This document shows positions 39,108 to 49,151 of a DNA stretch of 64,000 nt, piece by piece. This DNA comes from Rickettsia endosymbiont of Bradysia coprophila (lineage in GTDB: Bacteria; Pseudomonadota; Alphaproteobacteria; Rickettsiales; Rickettsiaceae), in assembly GCA_019468145.1 (NCBI GenBank), contig JAHXDM010000002.1, forward strand, positions 1-64,000. Direction: 5' to 3'. The notes under the pieces were generated by a model. That model had not been told where the DNA came from and searched no databases. It saw only the letters and a program-made list of their open reading frames with translations. Within the stretch, counting starts at the first letter, position 1. Each line of letters starts with the position of its first letter. The position numbers and the translations under genes are program-made.

Positions 39108-40937
39108 ATGACAGTTAAATTTTTAGGTATTAATTCAACACCTCAAGCTATTACCCCCCTCCCAGTTGGTAATAAACAGCCTAGAATGTTAGTAGGTACC
39201 GATGAGTTTTATGATTTAGTAGTTAATAGCGATGTATTCGTAGATAAAAGCCTGATGATTAGGGAGATATTACAAGATAGTGGTAAAGTGATTCTCATTA
39301 CCCGTCCAAGGCGCTGGGGTAAGAGCTTGAATATGAATATGCTCCAGAAATTCTTTGAAATAGAAGTAGATGAAGATGGTAGGCCTTTACCGAACGAGCA
39401 GAAATTAAATAACAAGCTATTTATTGGTGGTACAGTAGATTTAGGTTTTGATGAAACTAAGGAGCTGGGGCCTTTAAAAATTGCAAGCATTGCAAATGCA
39501 ATGAAACGTCAAGGCCAATTTCCAGTGATTTCCATAAATTTTAAGGATGTGAAAGGTAGCGACTATCAAGAAATCGAAAATGGTATCAAAATAAGTGTTA
39601 AAAACCTATATAATAGTCATAAATATTTGCAGTTTAGTGATAAAATTAGTTTAAATGAAAAGAATAATTTTCTAGATTATTTACAAGGACAAATAGATAA
39701 AACTAATTTAAAAATTAGTTTAAAATTTTTAAGTGAATTACTTTTTATGCATTTTGGTCAAAAAGTGTACATACTAATCGATGAATATGATACACCGATC
39801 AATAGTGCCTATATTGAATTTGGTGAAAAATCAAAAGAATTTGATAATGTGCTAAAAATATTCCGTGGCATGTTTGGTAGTGGCCTAAAAACCAACCCAT
39901 ACTTAGAAAGAGGTGTAATTACTGGCATATTACGAATAGCTAAGGCTAATTTATTCTCAGATCTAAATAATGTTAGTGAATATACTTTACTGGATAAAAA
40001 ATTTGCGAAGTTTTATGGGTTTACTAAAGTCGAAGTTGAGGATTTACTTACAAAGGTACCAACTAAAACGGATCCTGAGCAGATTAAAGATTGGTATAAT
40101 GGTTATACTTTTGGTGGAGAAATTATATATAATCCTTGGTCCATTATGCAATGTCTGACACGTGAAGGAGAGCTTGATCATTACTGGCTAGATAGTGGAG
40201 GAACCGGGCTTGTTGACAAAGCATTATTGTCAGATGAAATGCAGGAAGATTTACAGAACTTAATTACCGGTAAAAATATCACTTCAACTATCGTTAAACA
40301 AATAAGTTTTGCTGACATTAATAAACCGGTAGGATTATTAAGTTTGTTACTATTTAGCGGTTACTTAAACCCTAATGCCAAGAGTCCGGAAAAAAATATC
40401 TATGAGTTATCCATCCCTAATGAGGAGGTAAAATATATTTATGAAACAAGGGTATTACAATGGGTTACTGATCAGCTAAAGATTGATAGTTCCAGGTATT
40501 ATTCCTTTGTGAGTCTACTACCTGCTTGCCGTATAGAGGAATTTAAAGAAAAACTAAAAAGGTGGTTGTTAAATGCCACTAGTTTTCATCAAACAGGCAT
40601 TGTACGAGCTGAGCTATTTTATAGCGGTTTTATGCTTGGTTTAATTAATATGTTAGGATCAGATTATATTATAGAAAGCGAGCGAGAAACAGGAAGTGGT
40701 AGGGCTGATATTGTCTTAGTTCCTCAAGTAGGTAGGGCGACGAATGCTATTATTATTGAGTATAAGGTCGCTAAAGCGGCAGAAGGACTAGAATCCGTAG
40801 CTAAGTCTGGTTTATCACAGATCAATGATAAGAGATATGATACTAAAATCAAGGAACATAAACACGTTAAAAAGATCATAAAAATCTCTATGGCTTTTTG
40901 CGGTAAGGAAGTTGCCCTGCAATACCAAATAGATTAA
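39108..40937 (+). CDS. AAA-ATPase-like protein with C-terminal PD-(D/E)XK nuclease domain (intact copy)
   Basis: The protein has 609 residues. The start VGTDEFYDLVVNSDVFVDKS and P-loop LITRPRRWGKSLN (about 64-75) are the signature of the AAA-ATPase-like family (PF09820). Walker B VYILIDEYDTPI is near residue 225. The C-terminus has GRADIVLVP and IIIEYKVAK, the D...ExK residues of the PD-(D/E)XK (DUF1703) nuclease. These proteins multiply in Rickettsiales and other intracellular bacteria; their role is not established. The gene follows the kinase-like gene on the same strand, and the organisation repeats at 51238-55050 and 62157-64000. Confidence 0.88.
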   Translation: MTVKFLGINSTPQAITPLPVGNKQPRMLVGTDEFYDLVVNSDVFVDKSLMIREILQDSGKVILITRPRRWGKSLNMNMLQKFFEIEVDEDGRPLPNEQKLNNKLFIGGTVDLGFDETKELGPLKIASIANAMKRQGQFPVISINFKDVKGSDYQEIENGIKISVKNLYNSHKYLQFSDKISLNEKNNFLDYLQGQIDKTNLKISLKFLSELLFMHFGQKVYILIDEYDTPINSAYIEFGEKSKEFDNVLKIFRGMFGSGLKTNPYLERGVITGILRIAKANLFSDLNNVSEYTLLDKKFAKFYGFTKVEVEDLLTKVPTKTDPEQIKDWYNGYTFGGEIIYNPWSIMQCLTREGELDHYWLDSGGTGLVDKALLSDEMQEDLQNLITGKNITSTIVKQISFADINKPVGLLSLLLFSGYLNPNAKSPEKNIYELSIPNEEVKYIYETRVLQWVTDQLKIDSSRYYSFVSLLPACRIEEFKEKLKRWLLNATSFHQTGIVRAELFYSGFMLGLINMLGSDYIIESERETGSGRADIVLVPQVGRATNAIIIEYKVAKAAEGLESVAKSGLSQINDKRYDTKIKEHKHVKKIIKISMAFCGKEVALQYQID

Positions 40938-40978
40938 CTCTATCTTCCTACTCTACTGAAAACTATTAGTAACAACAG

Positions 40979-41272
40979 TTAGCCATTAGTTTTGGCATTT
41001 GTTTTAGCAGCCCTATGCTTTTTAGCTAATAATTTACGGGGATCGAGCATGGTTTTAGCTAATTGTATAAATTCCTTTAACATAGGGTGTTGTTTATTCT
41101 GCTCATTCATAGCAAATAATAGGAATCCTGCAAGGAGCTGATCATCAATAGTCATGGCATTACAACTACTGACAATCTCTAATAAATCCTCTCTGCGGGT
41201 TATTAGTACTTTCTGTTTTTTCTCCTCAATTTTCTTCAGTTTTTCTAGTGCTGTTACAGGGTCTCTTGGCAT
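40979..41272 (-). CDS. traD: Ti-type TraD small transfer protein
   Basis: The protein has 97 residues from MPRDPVTALEKLKK; the 21 residues upstream in the longer ORF are read out of the IS5 end. The sequence is basic, has a helical N-terminus, and contains IDDQLLAGFLLFAMNEQNKQ. It resembles rickettsial TraD of the Ti-type DNA-processing set (partner of TraA), not the coupling protein of the same name. Its own upstream region has been replaced by IS5 and an IS4 remnant, so its promoter is probably lost. A better-preserved promoter side exists at 48376. Confidence 0.65.
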   Translation of the reverse strand: MPRDPVTALEKLKKIEEKKQKVLITRREDLLEIVSSCNAMTIDDQLLAGFLLFAMNEQNKQHPMLKEFIQLAKTMLDPRKLLAKKHRAAKTNAKTNG

Positions 41273-41275
41273 AAT

Positions 41276-42179
41276 AGACTTCTTGCATAACCTAGGATAT
41301 AGGATAAAATGATAAGATTTCAGGAATTTTATCATATGAGATATGAAGAACTTAAAAAGTTTGGAGAAGAAGAATTTAGACGTTTAACAGGGGTTAAGAA
41401 GAATACTTTTGCAAGAATGACTATTATTTTAGAAGAAGCAGAAACAAAGAAGAAAAGATTTGGGGGCAAACCAAACCATTTAAGTATAGAAGAGAGGTTA
41501 TTGATGGCCCTAGAATATATAAGGGAATATAGAACATATTTTCATATATCAGCTTCATATGGAATATCTGAAAGTAGTTGTTATCGGAATATAAAATGGG
41601 TAGAAGATACTTTAATTAAGCATCCGGATTTTGCTCTTCCTGGTAAGAAAGCTTTAGTTAAAAGTGATATGACGTATGAAACCATTCTAATTGATGCCAC
41701 AGAAAGTCCTATCCAGCGTCCAAAAAAAGACAAAAACGCTACTATTCAGGTAAGAAGAAAAGACATACTTTAAAAACTCAGCTGGTAGTAGACAAAAAGA
41801 CAAAACAAATAATATGTACAAATTATGCAAATGGTAAACGACATGATTTTAGGTTATTTAAGGAATCCAAAATTAATATCCATCCTGATACTAATGTAAT
41901 TACCGATACTGGATATCAAGGGTTACAAAAGATTCATGCTAAATCTGAGTTACCAAAAAAGAAGACTAAAAAAAATCCATTAACAAAACAAGATAAGAAA
42001 AATAACCAAAAACTGGCAAGTACCAGGGCCCTGAATGAAAATGTTATCGGCATGCTAAAACGTTTTAAAATTATTGCTGATAAATATCGAAATCGACGTA
42101 AAAGATTTGCTCTAAGATTTAATTTAATCGCTGGTTTATATAATTGGGAACTAAATTATTAGGGTTATGCAAGAGGTCT
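41276..42179 (+). mobile_element. IS5-family element with 3-bp duplication AAT
   Basis: This is a complete 904-bp element. AAT lies at 41273-41275 and 42180-42182. It inserted between the start of traD-Ti and a pre-existing IS4-family remnant. Confidence 0.93.
41309..42162 (+). CDS. IS5-family transposase via frameshift (ORFA 41309-41773)
   Basis: This copy is fully intact with the A7 site. It has the full-length start MIRFQEFYHM. Confidence 0.85.
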
Positions 42180-42818
42180 AATGTATTCAAGGGGTTTTAC
42201 ATAATCAAAACTTTTACCAACTGGTTTAGTTTGTAAAACATTTGTAATGCGAATTAGCATATCTTCTCTAACTGGAATCGTAAATTTTATTTGTTTTTTA
42301 GTCAAAAAATTAAGCCTTTCTTTGCTCATAAATTCACGATCAGCCAGCAAATATTTAATTTTATGTACTCCAAAATTATTAATAAATCTGTCTAACATTG
42401 CCTCCATCAACCAGCTAGAGCAAGCCCCTCCATGCTCTAGGGGATACCAATAAATAGGTACAGAAATTTTTCCAAAAACTATGACCAAAAATAATATATT
42501 AATATCACTTTTGCCAAATTTCCAGCATGTTCTATCAAGAGCAATAATATATTGATCATTAGCAAAAATATTCAAAATAAACTTAGCAACTTGATCATAA
42601 TTAAATATTTGATCCCTAAAAAACCTATATATTCTCTGGGTTCTAGAGCTATGTTTAGCTTCACCCAAAATCCCAAGTGCCATGTTTTTACCGCTAACAG
42701 AGCAATTCTCAATCAGACTCATAATCATCCCAGTAAGACATTCTATTCTTGATCTTTTCCAAAAAAAGTTTAGTATCAACGACTGAAGTAGTATATTGTG
42801 CATGCTCAAAAAATACAC
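42180..42818 (-). pseudogene. IS4-family transposase, C-terminus lost
   Basis: About 212 residues remain. ALDRTCWKFGK (first catalytic Asp) and LLADREFMSKERL (second Asp) are typical of IS4-type DDE transposases. The Glu-bearing C-terminal block is missing, so it is inactive. The last few residues of the ORF come from IS5. Confidence 0.78.
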
Positions 42819-42890
42819 TCTTATACTACTTCAAATACCCATATGCAATACCTTCCCTCCCCTTTTATTACAAAAATTGTAGGGTACTAT
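42180..42890 (-). mobile_element. IS4-family element remnant
   Basis: Only the 5' part of the transposase and its upstream end remain. The far end was lost before IS5 inserted. The boundary toward traD is near 42890, where traD homology starts. Confidence 0.65.
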
Positions 42891-42893
42891 GGG

Positions 42894-43640
42894 TAAAGTC
42901 ATGATTTCAGAAGGCATGACTAGTAATCTTTTGCGTTCGATATTGTTGATATTGACGCCATCGCGCATAGTATTAGAACCGTAAGACAAACTTTCTTGGG
43001 TTTCAAGAGTTTCTTGCTCGCCTAACATCAGTGCAGATCTGTGGGCTGTTTGTTGATCACTAACTCGAAAGATAAATTTGCTGTTAAATAAGTCTAGCAT
43101 AGAAGCAGCCCCAGCTGGACCATAAATTTCTTCTAGCTGGTAGATATTTTGTAGGCCAGCAACAAAGCAACCGCCATATTTTCGGCTTTCAGCTAAAGAT
43201 GTGGATAGAGCTGGGATTTTTTGTAAAGCTGGTAGTTCGTCGATAATAAACCACATATTGTTATTATTTGTATGAGTAGACCGATCCATCAGAGCCTTAA
43301 TCGCAATGCTAATCCAGGCCGAGATTAGAGGACGTAAGCTAACTCGTTGATTTGGCGTAGCTGTTATAAATAACCAGCCTTGCTCTTGGGGACCAGTAAA
43401 CCATTGTCTAATGCTGAAATCACCACCAGGTTGCAGGTGCTTTAGCGCAGCAATATTTTTCCCAACGGTGGCCTGAATACCGGCTGACGTTTCAGGGGCA
43501 CTGCTACTGACAATACCAGCTACTGCGGTATTTTTAAAAATTTTAGCAAATGCTTTATTATCTGAACAAATAATCGTATTGACCAGTTTTTCAATATCTT
43601 TGCTATCCTTATATAGCTGCAAACCTTCGGATAATACGTA
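42894..43640 (-). pseudogene. traD: traD (F-type coupling protein), second partial copy
   Basis: This covers TraD from the middle (LSEGLQLYKDSKD) to near the end (KRLLVMPSEIMTL), including Walker B WFIIDELPAL. Identity to the copy at 12369-13897 is high but not complete (for example KNTAVAG versus AGTAVAG), so it derives from a second RAGE and not a recent duplication. Both ends are cut: IS4 remnant at the C-terminus, IS481 at the N-terminal side. Confidence 0.88.
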
Positions 43641-43670
43641 ACCGTACGGTAAAGGCGGTCTATTAAAGAT

Positions 43671-44872
43671 TGTAAAAGTCAAGATTTGATCTTACAGGCA
43701 CTATAAATTTTGCACCTGATTGTCAGTTAAATTTTGACTGTCAGATATATATTCAAGGTACAAGATTTCATTATTCTTTTCAACAGCTAATTTTTTACTA
43801 TCTTGAAAAGTTTGCATAGGGGTTTTACCATAACAATATTTTCCTGAATGTGGCCTTTCATGATTGTAATACTCTAACCAAATATCAAGATCTAGCTGTA
43901 AATCTTCAAGGGATGTATAAATCTTTTTTCGCATAGCTGTATCAAAGAATTCCTGTTTCATAGTTTTGTTAAAATGCTCACACATACCATTGGTTTGAGG
44001 CGAGTAAGCGCGAGTAACAGTATGTTCTATACCTTCGATGCTTAAGAATAACTCAAAAGCATGATGCTCTATATTGCCTTTATATTCGCTCCCCCGATCA
44101 GTAAGGATACGTAAGATAGGTATCCCTTGGTCCTCATACCATGGTAATATCCGATCATTGAGCATATCAGCACTCGTCAGCGCTGTTTTCTCAGTATATA
44201 GTTTAGCATCTGCTACTCTGGTATAGCTGTCGATAAAGACCTGAGAATAAACCTTACCTATACCTTTAAAATTGCCAACATAATATGTATCCTGGCACCC
44301 TAAATAACCTGGATGCTGCGTTTCTATCTCACCATGGGCTTCTTTCTCATTACGACGCTTCTCTAATACTTGTAACTGGGCTTCGGTAAGAACAATACCA
44401 TCTTGAGCCATCTTAGCTTCTAATGCTTTAAGCCTTTTATTGATATTGTTTAAATCATTACGCAACCAAATTGATCTTACCCCACCAGGTGATACAAGAA
44501 TACCTGGCTTCTTAAGCTCATTTGATACTCTCAGTTGCCCATATGCTGGATATTCTACAGCCATATCCACAACTGCTTTCTCCACACGTGGATCTACTCT
44601 ATTAGCTATTATGGGCTTCTTCCGACTTATTTCGTATAGGGCTTCTTCTCCTCCAGTTTCATATAATTCTTGAAATCTATAGTAACTATCTCTACTATAT
44701 CCCATAGCCTTACATGCTGCTGATACATTGCCTAAACTCTTTGCTAGCCCTAATAACCCTAGTTTGAGCTTTATTATTTTTTGATTTAAGTTCATTGTGA
44801 CCTTCCATTTTTTTATCTGTATTTTTTATACATTATTTTTATTAAATGTAAGATCAAATGTCAACTAATACA
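43671..44872 (-). mobile_element. IS481-family element, slightly diverged, no target duplication
   Basis: It is 1202 bp. The end starts TGTAAAAGTC instead of TGTAGAAGTC, and there are a few coding changes. The flanks share only GAT, but are themselves imperfect inverted copies of each other (about 27 bp). Confidence 0.92.
43701..44795 (-). CDS. IS481-family transposase, variant
   Basis: The protein has 364 residues with substitutions relative to the others: KLKLGL near residue 10, KKPGIL near 96, and CEHFNK instead of CERFNK next to the catalytic Glu (E273). The Arg-to-His change beside the active site may lower activity. Confidence 0.9.
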   Translation of the reverse strand: MNLNQKIIKLKLGLLGLAKSLGNVSAACKAMGYSRDSYYRFQELYETGGEEALYEISRKKPIIANRVDPRVEKAVVDMAVEYPAYGQLRVSNELKKPGILVSPGGVRSIWLRNDLNNINKRLKALEAKMAQDGIVLTEAQLQVLEKRRNEKEAHGEIETQHPGYLGCQDTYYVGNFKGIGKVYSQVFIDSYTRVADAKLYTEKTALTSADMLNDRILPWYEDQGIPILRILTDRGSEYKGNIEHHAFELFLSIEGIEHTVTRAYSPQTNGMCEHFNKTMKQEFFDTAMRKKIYTSLEDLQLDLDIWLEYYNHERPHSGKYCYGKTPMQTFQDSKKLAVEKNNEILYLEYISDSQNLTDNQVQNL

Positions 44873-45035
44873 GATAGACCGGGTTTACCATACGCTTACC
44901 TCTTTACTTGTCTTATAACAAGAAGAAAACTCTTTTCTATTAACGCAATCAGAATTAAATACTATTGGCACCTACAATCTTGTATTGGTAGAAAATTACT
45001 TGGTCACCTAAAGTTTGACATTACCCAAAATTCCA

Positions 45036-46250
45036 TTATATATTTCGACTTGAGGATGGAGCACTGTTTCTCCGATGTTGCTGTCGTCCAGTTTCGGTAT
45101 TTTCTAATCTACTGTTACTCGCAACGCCACTAGTGGAAGGAGGAGCCAAAACATTAACTAAAGATCGAGCCAATCGTTTATCCTCTACAGAAATAGTATT
45201 TACTAATTTAGTTGATGGGGCTGGGGCATCTTTTTCTGCATTAGATGGTTGTTGTTCTGCCGCATATTTTGCTGCCAGCAATGCGATTGAACTGCTAGCT
45301 CCTACTGCGGCAACTATAATTCTATATTCTTCCAAATATGGAATAACTCTAGTATTTGGTAAATATTCTGGTTGTAGTTTATTAAAGCTTTGATTAAGAG
45401 AGGCTATTATCTTCTGCTCTTCGAGGGTAATTTCTGGTGGCTTCTCAATCTTTGCTATCCAACTCCCTTCAAACAAAGTTTCAAGTAAATCAGGATTATT
45501 TTGATTCTTAACAGAAGAATATAATTCTTCTGCTAATTTATTATCAAATTCTGTAAGTGTCATACTGTTTTTTGTAATTTCTTTCTGGTTTATTACTTCT
45601 TTAGCTTGTTCTGCCAAGGAATTTGCATAGTGATTATCTAATTCTCCATCTATGGCTTTTGCCCTAGTAACTAATGCAGTTATTACTCCGGGAGGACAGG
45701 TACTTAGATTTTTCGCATGAGTGTTAGCAGCCATAACAATAGTTTCCGCTAAATCAAAGTATCTCTGTTCTCGCCAAGTATCCTCTAGGTTTAAACCACT
45801 AATATTACTAAACATATCTTCTATTGTTTTAGAGTCAGTGTTTGCCAACAATTTATACATTTCCTGCCTATTGCCTAATTTCTCTAGTGTCACTTCTTGC
45901 CCTAATTTTTCCTGGATCATGGACAGTTTATTAACTAACAATTCAGGATTCTTCTCACATAATGTTACAAGCAGTGCTTGTTTATCCTGAAGTGGAATTT
46001 CGATAGTATCGATCAATCTTGTGACAAGACCTATCATTATAGGGATAGTAATCGTCTTATCCTTCTTACCCGTTTTAACATCCTCATACTCATATTGATA
46101 TGGTATTGTCGCATAATCATTATTGTCATTTAAGTATTGGGTTTGTAACCTTTCACTTGCGGTATTAATAGTTTTTTTTACAAACGATTTATCATCAAGT
46201 GGCGGCGGATTCTGATCTTGCGCGGTTCTCATAGTAATTTTTTTTCCCAC
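45036..46250 (-). CDS. Hypothetical protein downstream of, and overlapping, the LRR gene
   Basis: The protein has 404 residues; a start at MRTAQDQNPPP (46232) is also possible. It is mostly alpha-helical and charged. One hydrophobic segment near residues 315-332 (IIVAAVGASSSIALLAAKYA) could span a membrane. A low-complexity tail (ApsTSG...RRNSAPSSSR) follows. No known domain is recognised. It overlaps the LRR gene by 56 bp, so the pair is likely translated together. A cargo or effector role is plausible but unproven. Confidence 0.6.
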   Translation of the reverse strand: MGKKITMRTAQDQNPPPLDDKSFVKKTINTASERLQTQYLNDNNDYATIPYQYEYEDVKTGKKDKTITIPIMIGLVTRLIDTIEIPLQDKQALLVTLCEKNPELLVNKLSMIQEKLGQEVTLEKLGNRQEMYKLLANTDSKTIEDMFSNISGLNLEDTWREQRYFDLAETIVMAANTHAKNLSTCPPGVITALVTRAKAIDGELDNHYANSLAEQAKEVINQKEITKNSMTLTEFDNKLAEELYSSVKNQNNPDLLETLFEGSWIAKIEKPPEITLEEQKIIASLNQSFNKLQPEYLPNTRVIPYLEEYRIIVAAVGASSSIALLAAKYAAEQQPSNAEKDAPAPSTKLVNTISVEDKRLARSLVNVLAPPSTSGVASNSRLENTETGRQQHRRNSAPSSSRNI

Positions 46251-47241
46251 TTTCAGTTAAACTCAGCAAACTTACTTTAAGTGAATTAGGGTTAAATCCA
46301 GCTAGTTTGTTTTGGAATGATTTTACTGCTGCTGATACTTGTTTTTCATCTTGGCCGTAAAACTCTATTAATTCTGCCACAGTAAAATTAATGGGGTCCA
46401 CTACTTCCCTTAAATGCACTCCTTCCCGATCCGCAGTGACATTTCCGATACTTCCTCGTTGAAGGACTGGAGCTGGAATTAGCCCCTTATGAAACAGTAA
46501 TTGTTGTATCACTGGTGAGTCAGGATAGAAATGCCCTATTGAAGTTCCGTGCAGATTGGGTGAGTTAATAAGAACTGGATAGTCATTATTTAGTATATAT
46601 TCTACCCACTCATCATTGCGGCGTCTTACTAGTGCAAATACATCATTTTGAATTTCTTCAGGAGTAATATTAGGATCCCTATTCTTTTGTTGCACCAAAG
46701 AGCAAAATACTTTTTCTGGTCCATCTCCTTCAAGAGAACAATTTGTTAATTTACCTACCCCCTCTACCTCTTTAGGACCTAGGCCGTTAGCCGATATATC
46801 AAGGCTATTGAGGTTAGGAATTTGAGGTATATATTTTGCCCCTTCAGGACCTATGTCGTTACCCGATATATTAAGGCTATTGAGTTTCATTTTAGATATA
46901 GCCTCTGCCCCTTTAGGACCTAGGTTATTATCCGATATATTAAGGCTAGTGAGCTTCATTTTGGATATAGCTTCCGCCCCTTCAGGACCTAGGTTGTTAT
47001 CCGATATATCAAGGGTAGTAATATTACTATTGTTTATGGAATCTACTAATGAGTGAAGTGAGTCTACTTTAATATAAGAATTACTTAAGTTAAGTGTTGT
47101 AATATTAGGATTATTTTTTATAAATTCACCTAGATCTTTTACGCGCTCTTCGTATCCTGAATTACAAAATATTCCCCATTTATCTGAAAGATCTAAAACC
47201 TGATTATTTTTGATATATTTATTGAAATTAATCGTCGACAT
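46195..47241 (-). CDS. Leucine-rich repeat protein
   Basis: The protein has 348 residues. About five LRR units lie between residues 45 and 165, of the ribonuclease-inhibitor type (LDISDNNLGPEGAEAISKMK, repeated nearly exactly). The C-terminal half is unassigned. It has no signal peptide. Bacterial LRR proteins of this kind are often host-directed effectors, but nothing here proves secretion. The stop overlaps the next gene's start. Confidence 0.78.
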   Translation of the reverse strand: MSTINFNKYIKNNQVLDLSDKWGIFCNSGYEERVKDLGEFIKNNPNITTLNLSNSYIKVDSLHSLVDSINNSNITTLDISDNNLGPEGAEAISKMKLTSLNISDNNLGPKGAEAISKMKLNSLNISGNDIGPEGAKYIPQIPNLNSLDISANGLGPKEVEGVGKLTNCSLEGDGPEKVFCSLVQQKNRDPNITPEEIQNDVFALVRRRNDEWVEYILNNDYPVLINSPNLHGTSIGHFYPDSPVIQQLLFHKGLIPAPVLQRGSIGNVTADREGVHLREVVDPINFTVAELIEFYGQDEKQVSAAVKSFQNKLAGFNPNSLKVSLLSLTESGKKNYYENRARSESAAT

Positions 47242-47589
47242 TTTTACCTCTTGAATTACTTAACAAATTTTATTTTAACTCGAGAATTAGTCAACCTCAG
47301 GAAATATAGCAAATTTCAATAACTCCTAATGTATATTAACCTTTTCGTGTTAGCTATCTGCTTTATCTATCTTTTATTTTTTATTATCGTTAAAGATTAA
47401 CTACTATTGTGGCAATGTAAATTTATTAAGACTGTTAGTATCTCTCCTACTTTATCTACTTAAAAAAATTAACTAATTGTATCACAAATTAGCTAATATT
47501 AAAGATAATTAACATTTACTGTTAGCTATTTTATTTTGCAATAGGTTAAAAAGTTACATATATTTGGAGTAATTTTAAGCTTATTTCAC

Positions 47590-47915
47590 TGATAATCCTC
47601 GATTTTTCTGTCTCCCTACTGCATTCTGCAGCTCTTGTTTTATTTCTTTAGCTATTGTTGACTCATGGTTAATATACTGCATTCTTTACCTATGCTTCTG
47701 AGATAATCTTCTGGTATGCTGTGGCTTTTGCCTTTAAAGTCATGTATGACTATATCATAAAATCTGGTGCCACATCACATAAGTAATTTGTGTTTTTTGT
47801 AGCTTAGAATGTTCATGTTTCTCTTTTATTTTTTCTTCAGAGTCAAAATATTCCTTTTGTAATGCTGCGAGCTTCAATAAATTTTTATAATGTATATTAG
47901 TCATATTATTACCTT
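47590..47915 (-). pseudogene. traA: Relic of the traA C-terminus
   Basis: On the minus strand, fragments in two frames read DIVIHDFKGKSHSIPEDYL and QYINHESTIAKEIKQELQN. These match the end of the traA remnant at 5110-5523 (DIVIHDFTGKSHTVPEDYL, QYINPESSVAKGIKHEMQN). Stops and a frameshift separate them. It faces away from the traD-Ti copy at 48376, as expected for a traA/traD pair from a second RAGE. Confidence 0.75.
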
Positions 47916-47997
47916 TGTCAGTTGAAATAAAAACATCGTATATAAGTTTATTCTTCCATACAGTATATTATACAATACAGTACAACTAGAGTCAAAT

Positions 47998-48023
47998 AAT
48001 AAAGTACAAAAATGTACTTTATT
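47998..48023. promoter_or_regulatory. Palindrome, possible operator upstream of traD-Ti
   Basis: AATAAAGTACA and TGTACTTTATT form a perfect 11-bp inverted repeat around AAAA. Other GTAC-containing sites lie at about 47979 and in the promoter zone 48308-48335. The distribution suggests a dimeric repressor, but no regulator gene is adjacent. Confidence 0.4.
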
Positions 48024-48375
48024 TATGCTATTTATTAGATAGTTTACGGTAATTATGTTGCATGTTTTTTGCTATTGACTCACGTTATTTATTATAAGGC
48101 TTTTGTCTAAAACCCAAGTAAATTCTAATAGGGAAGGTAGGAGGGTAGTAGAGATGCAAGCTTTACAAAACTTTTTCTTTGAACCAGCATTTTCATCCTA
48201 TTAACCATGAGCTAAGCCTATAGTTTGCTCGCAGAACAAAAGTAACTTATCTTATAAAAAAATCTAATATTTTGTATATTGTTTTAGGTCTTTTTCTTGA
48301 CACATATTGTACTATTATATATACCAAACTGTACCATAATATTATTTTATTTTGTTAAAATGTAGGAGAATATAT

Positions 48376-48636
48376 ATGCCAAGAGATCCAGTGACAGCAC
48401 TAGAAAAACTGAAGAAAATTGAGGGGAAAAAACAGAAAGTATTAATAACTCGTAGGGAGGATTTATTAGAGATTGTAAGTAACTGTAATGCCATGACTAT
48501 TGATGATCAGCTCCTTGCCGGATTCTTACTATTTGCTATGAATGAGCAAAATAAGCAGCATCCTATACTAAAGGAGTTTATACAATTAGCCAAAACCAAC
48601 CCGAGTGCATTATTAGCTAAAAAGCACAGGGCTATA
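48376..48636 (+). pseudogene. traD: Ti-type TraD small transfer protein, C-terminus cut by IS481
   Basis: It starts at MPRDPVTALEKLKK after AGGAGA at 48364-48369, a good ribosome binding site. It is nearly identical to 40979-41272 up to LAKKHRA, where the IS at 48640 begins. The last residues of the ORF (IICIS) are partly IS-encoded. It has about 88 of 97 native residues and may still be partly functional. Confidence 0.65.
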
Positions 48637-49151
48637 ATATGTATTAGTTGACATTTGATCTTACATTTAATAAAAATAATGTATAAAAAATACAGATAAA
48701 AAAATGGAAGGTCACAATGAACTTAAATCAAAAAATAATAAAGCCCAAACTAGGGTTATTAGGGCTAGCAAAGAGTTTAGGCAATGTATCAGCAGCATGT
48801 AAGGCTATGGGATATAGTAGAGATAGTTACTATAGATTTCAAGAATTATATGAAACTGGAGGAGAAGAAGCCCTATACGAAATAAGTCGGAAGAAGCCCA
48901 TAATAGCTAATAGAGTAGATCCACGTGTGGAGAAAGCAGTTGTGGATATGGCTGTAGAATATCCAGCATATGGGCAACTGAGAGTATCAAATGAGCTTAA
49001 GAAGACAGGTGTTCTTGTATCACCTGGTGGGGTAAGATCAATTTGGTTGCGTAATGATTTAAACAATATCAATAAAAGGCTTAAAGCATTAGAAGCTAAG
49101 ATGGCTCAAGATGGTATTGTTCTTACCGAAGCCCAGTTACAAGTATTAGAG

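Noticed and set aside
44858-45133. 91-codon ORF beginning in the IS481 end
   Set aside because: It starts inside the IS terminus and overlaps the 404-residue gene antisense. Only the short DRPGLPYAYL stretch is of interest, and that is reported as a repeat.
47242-47589. A possible gene downstream of the LRR gene start
   Set aside because: Stops are frequent in all frames, and I see only AT-rich spacer before the traA relic.
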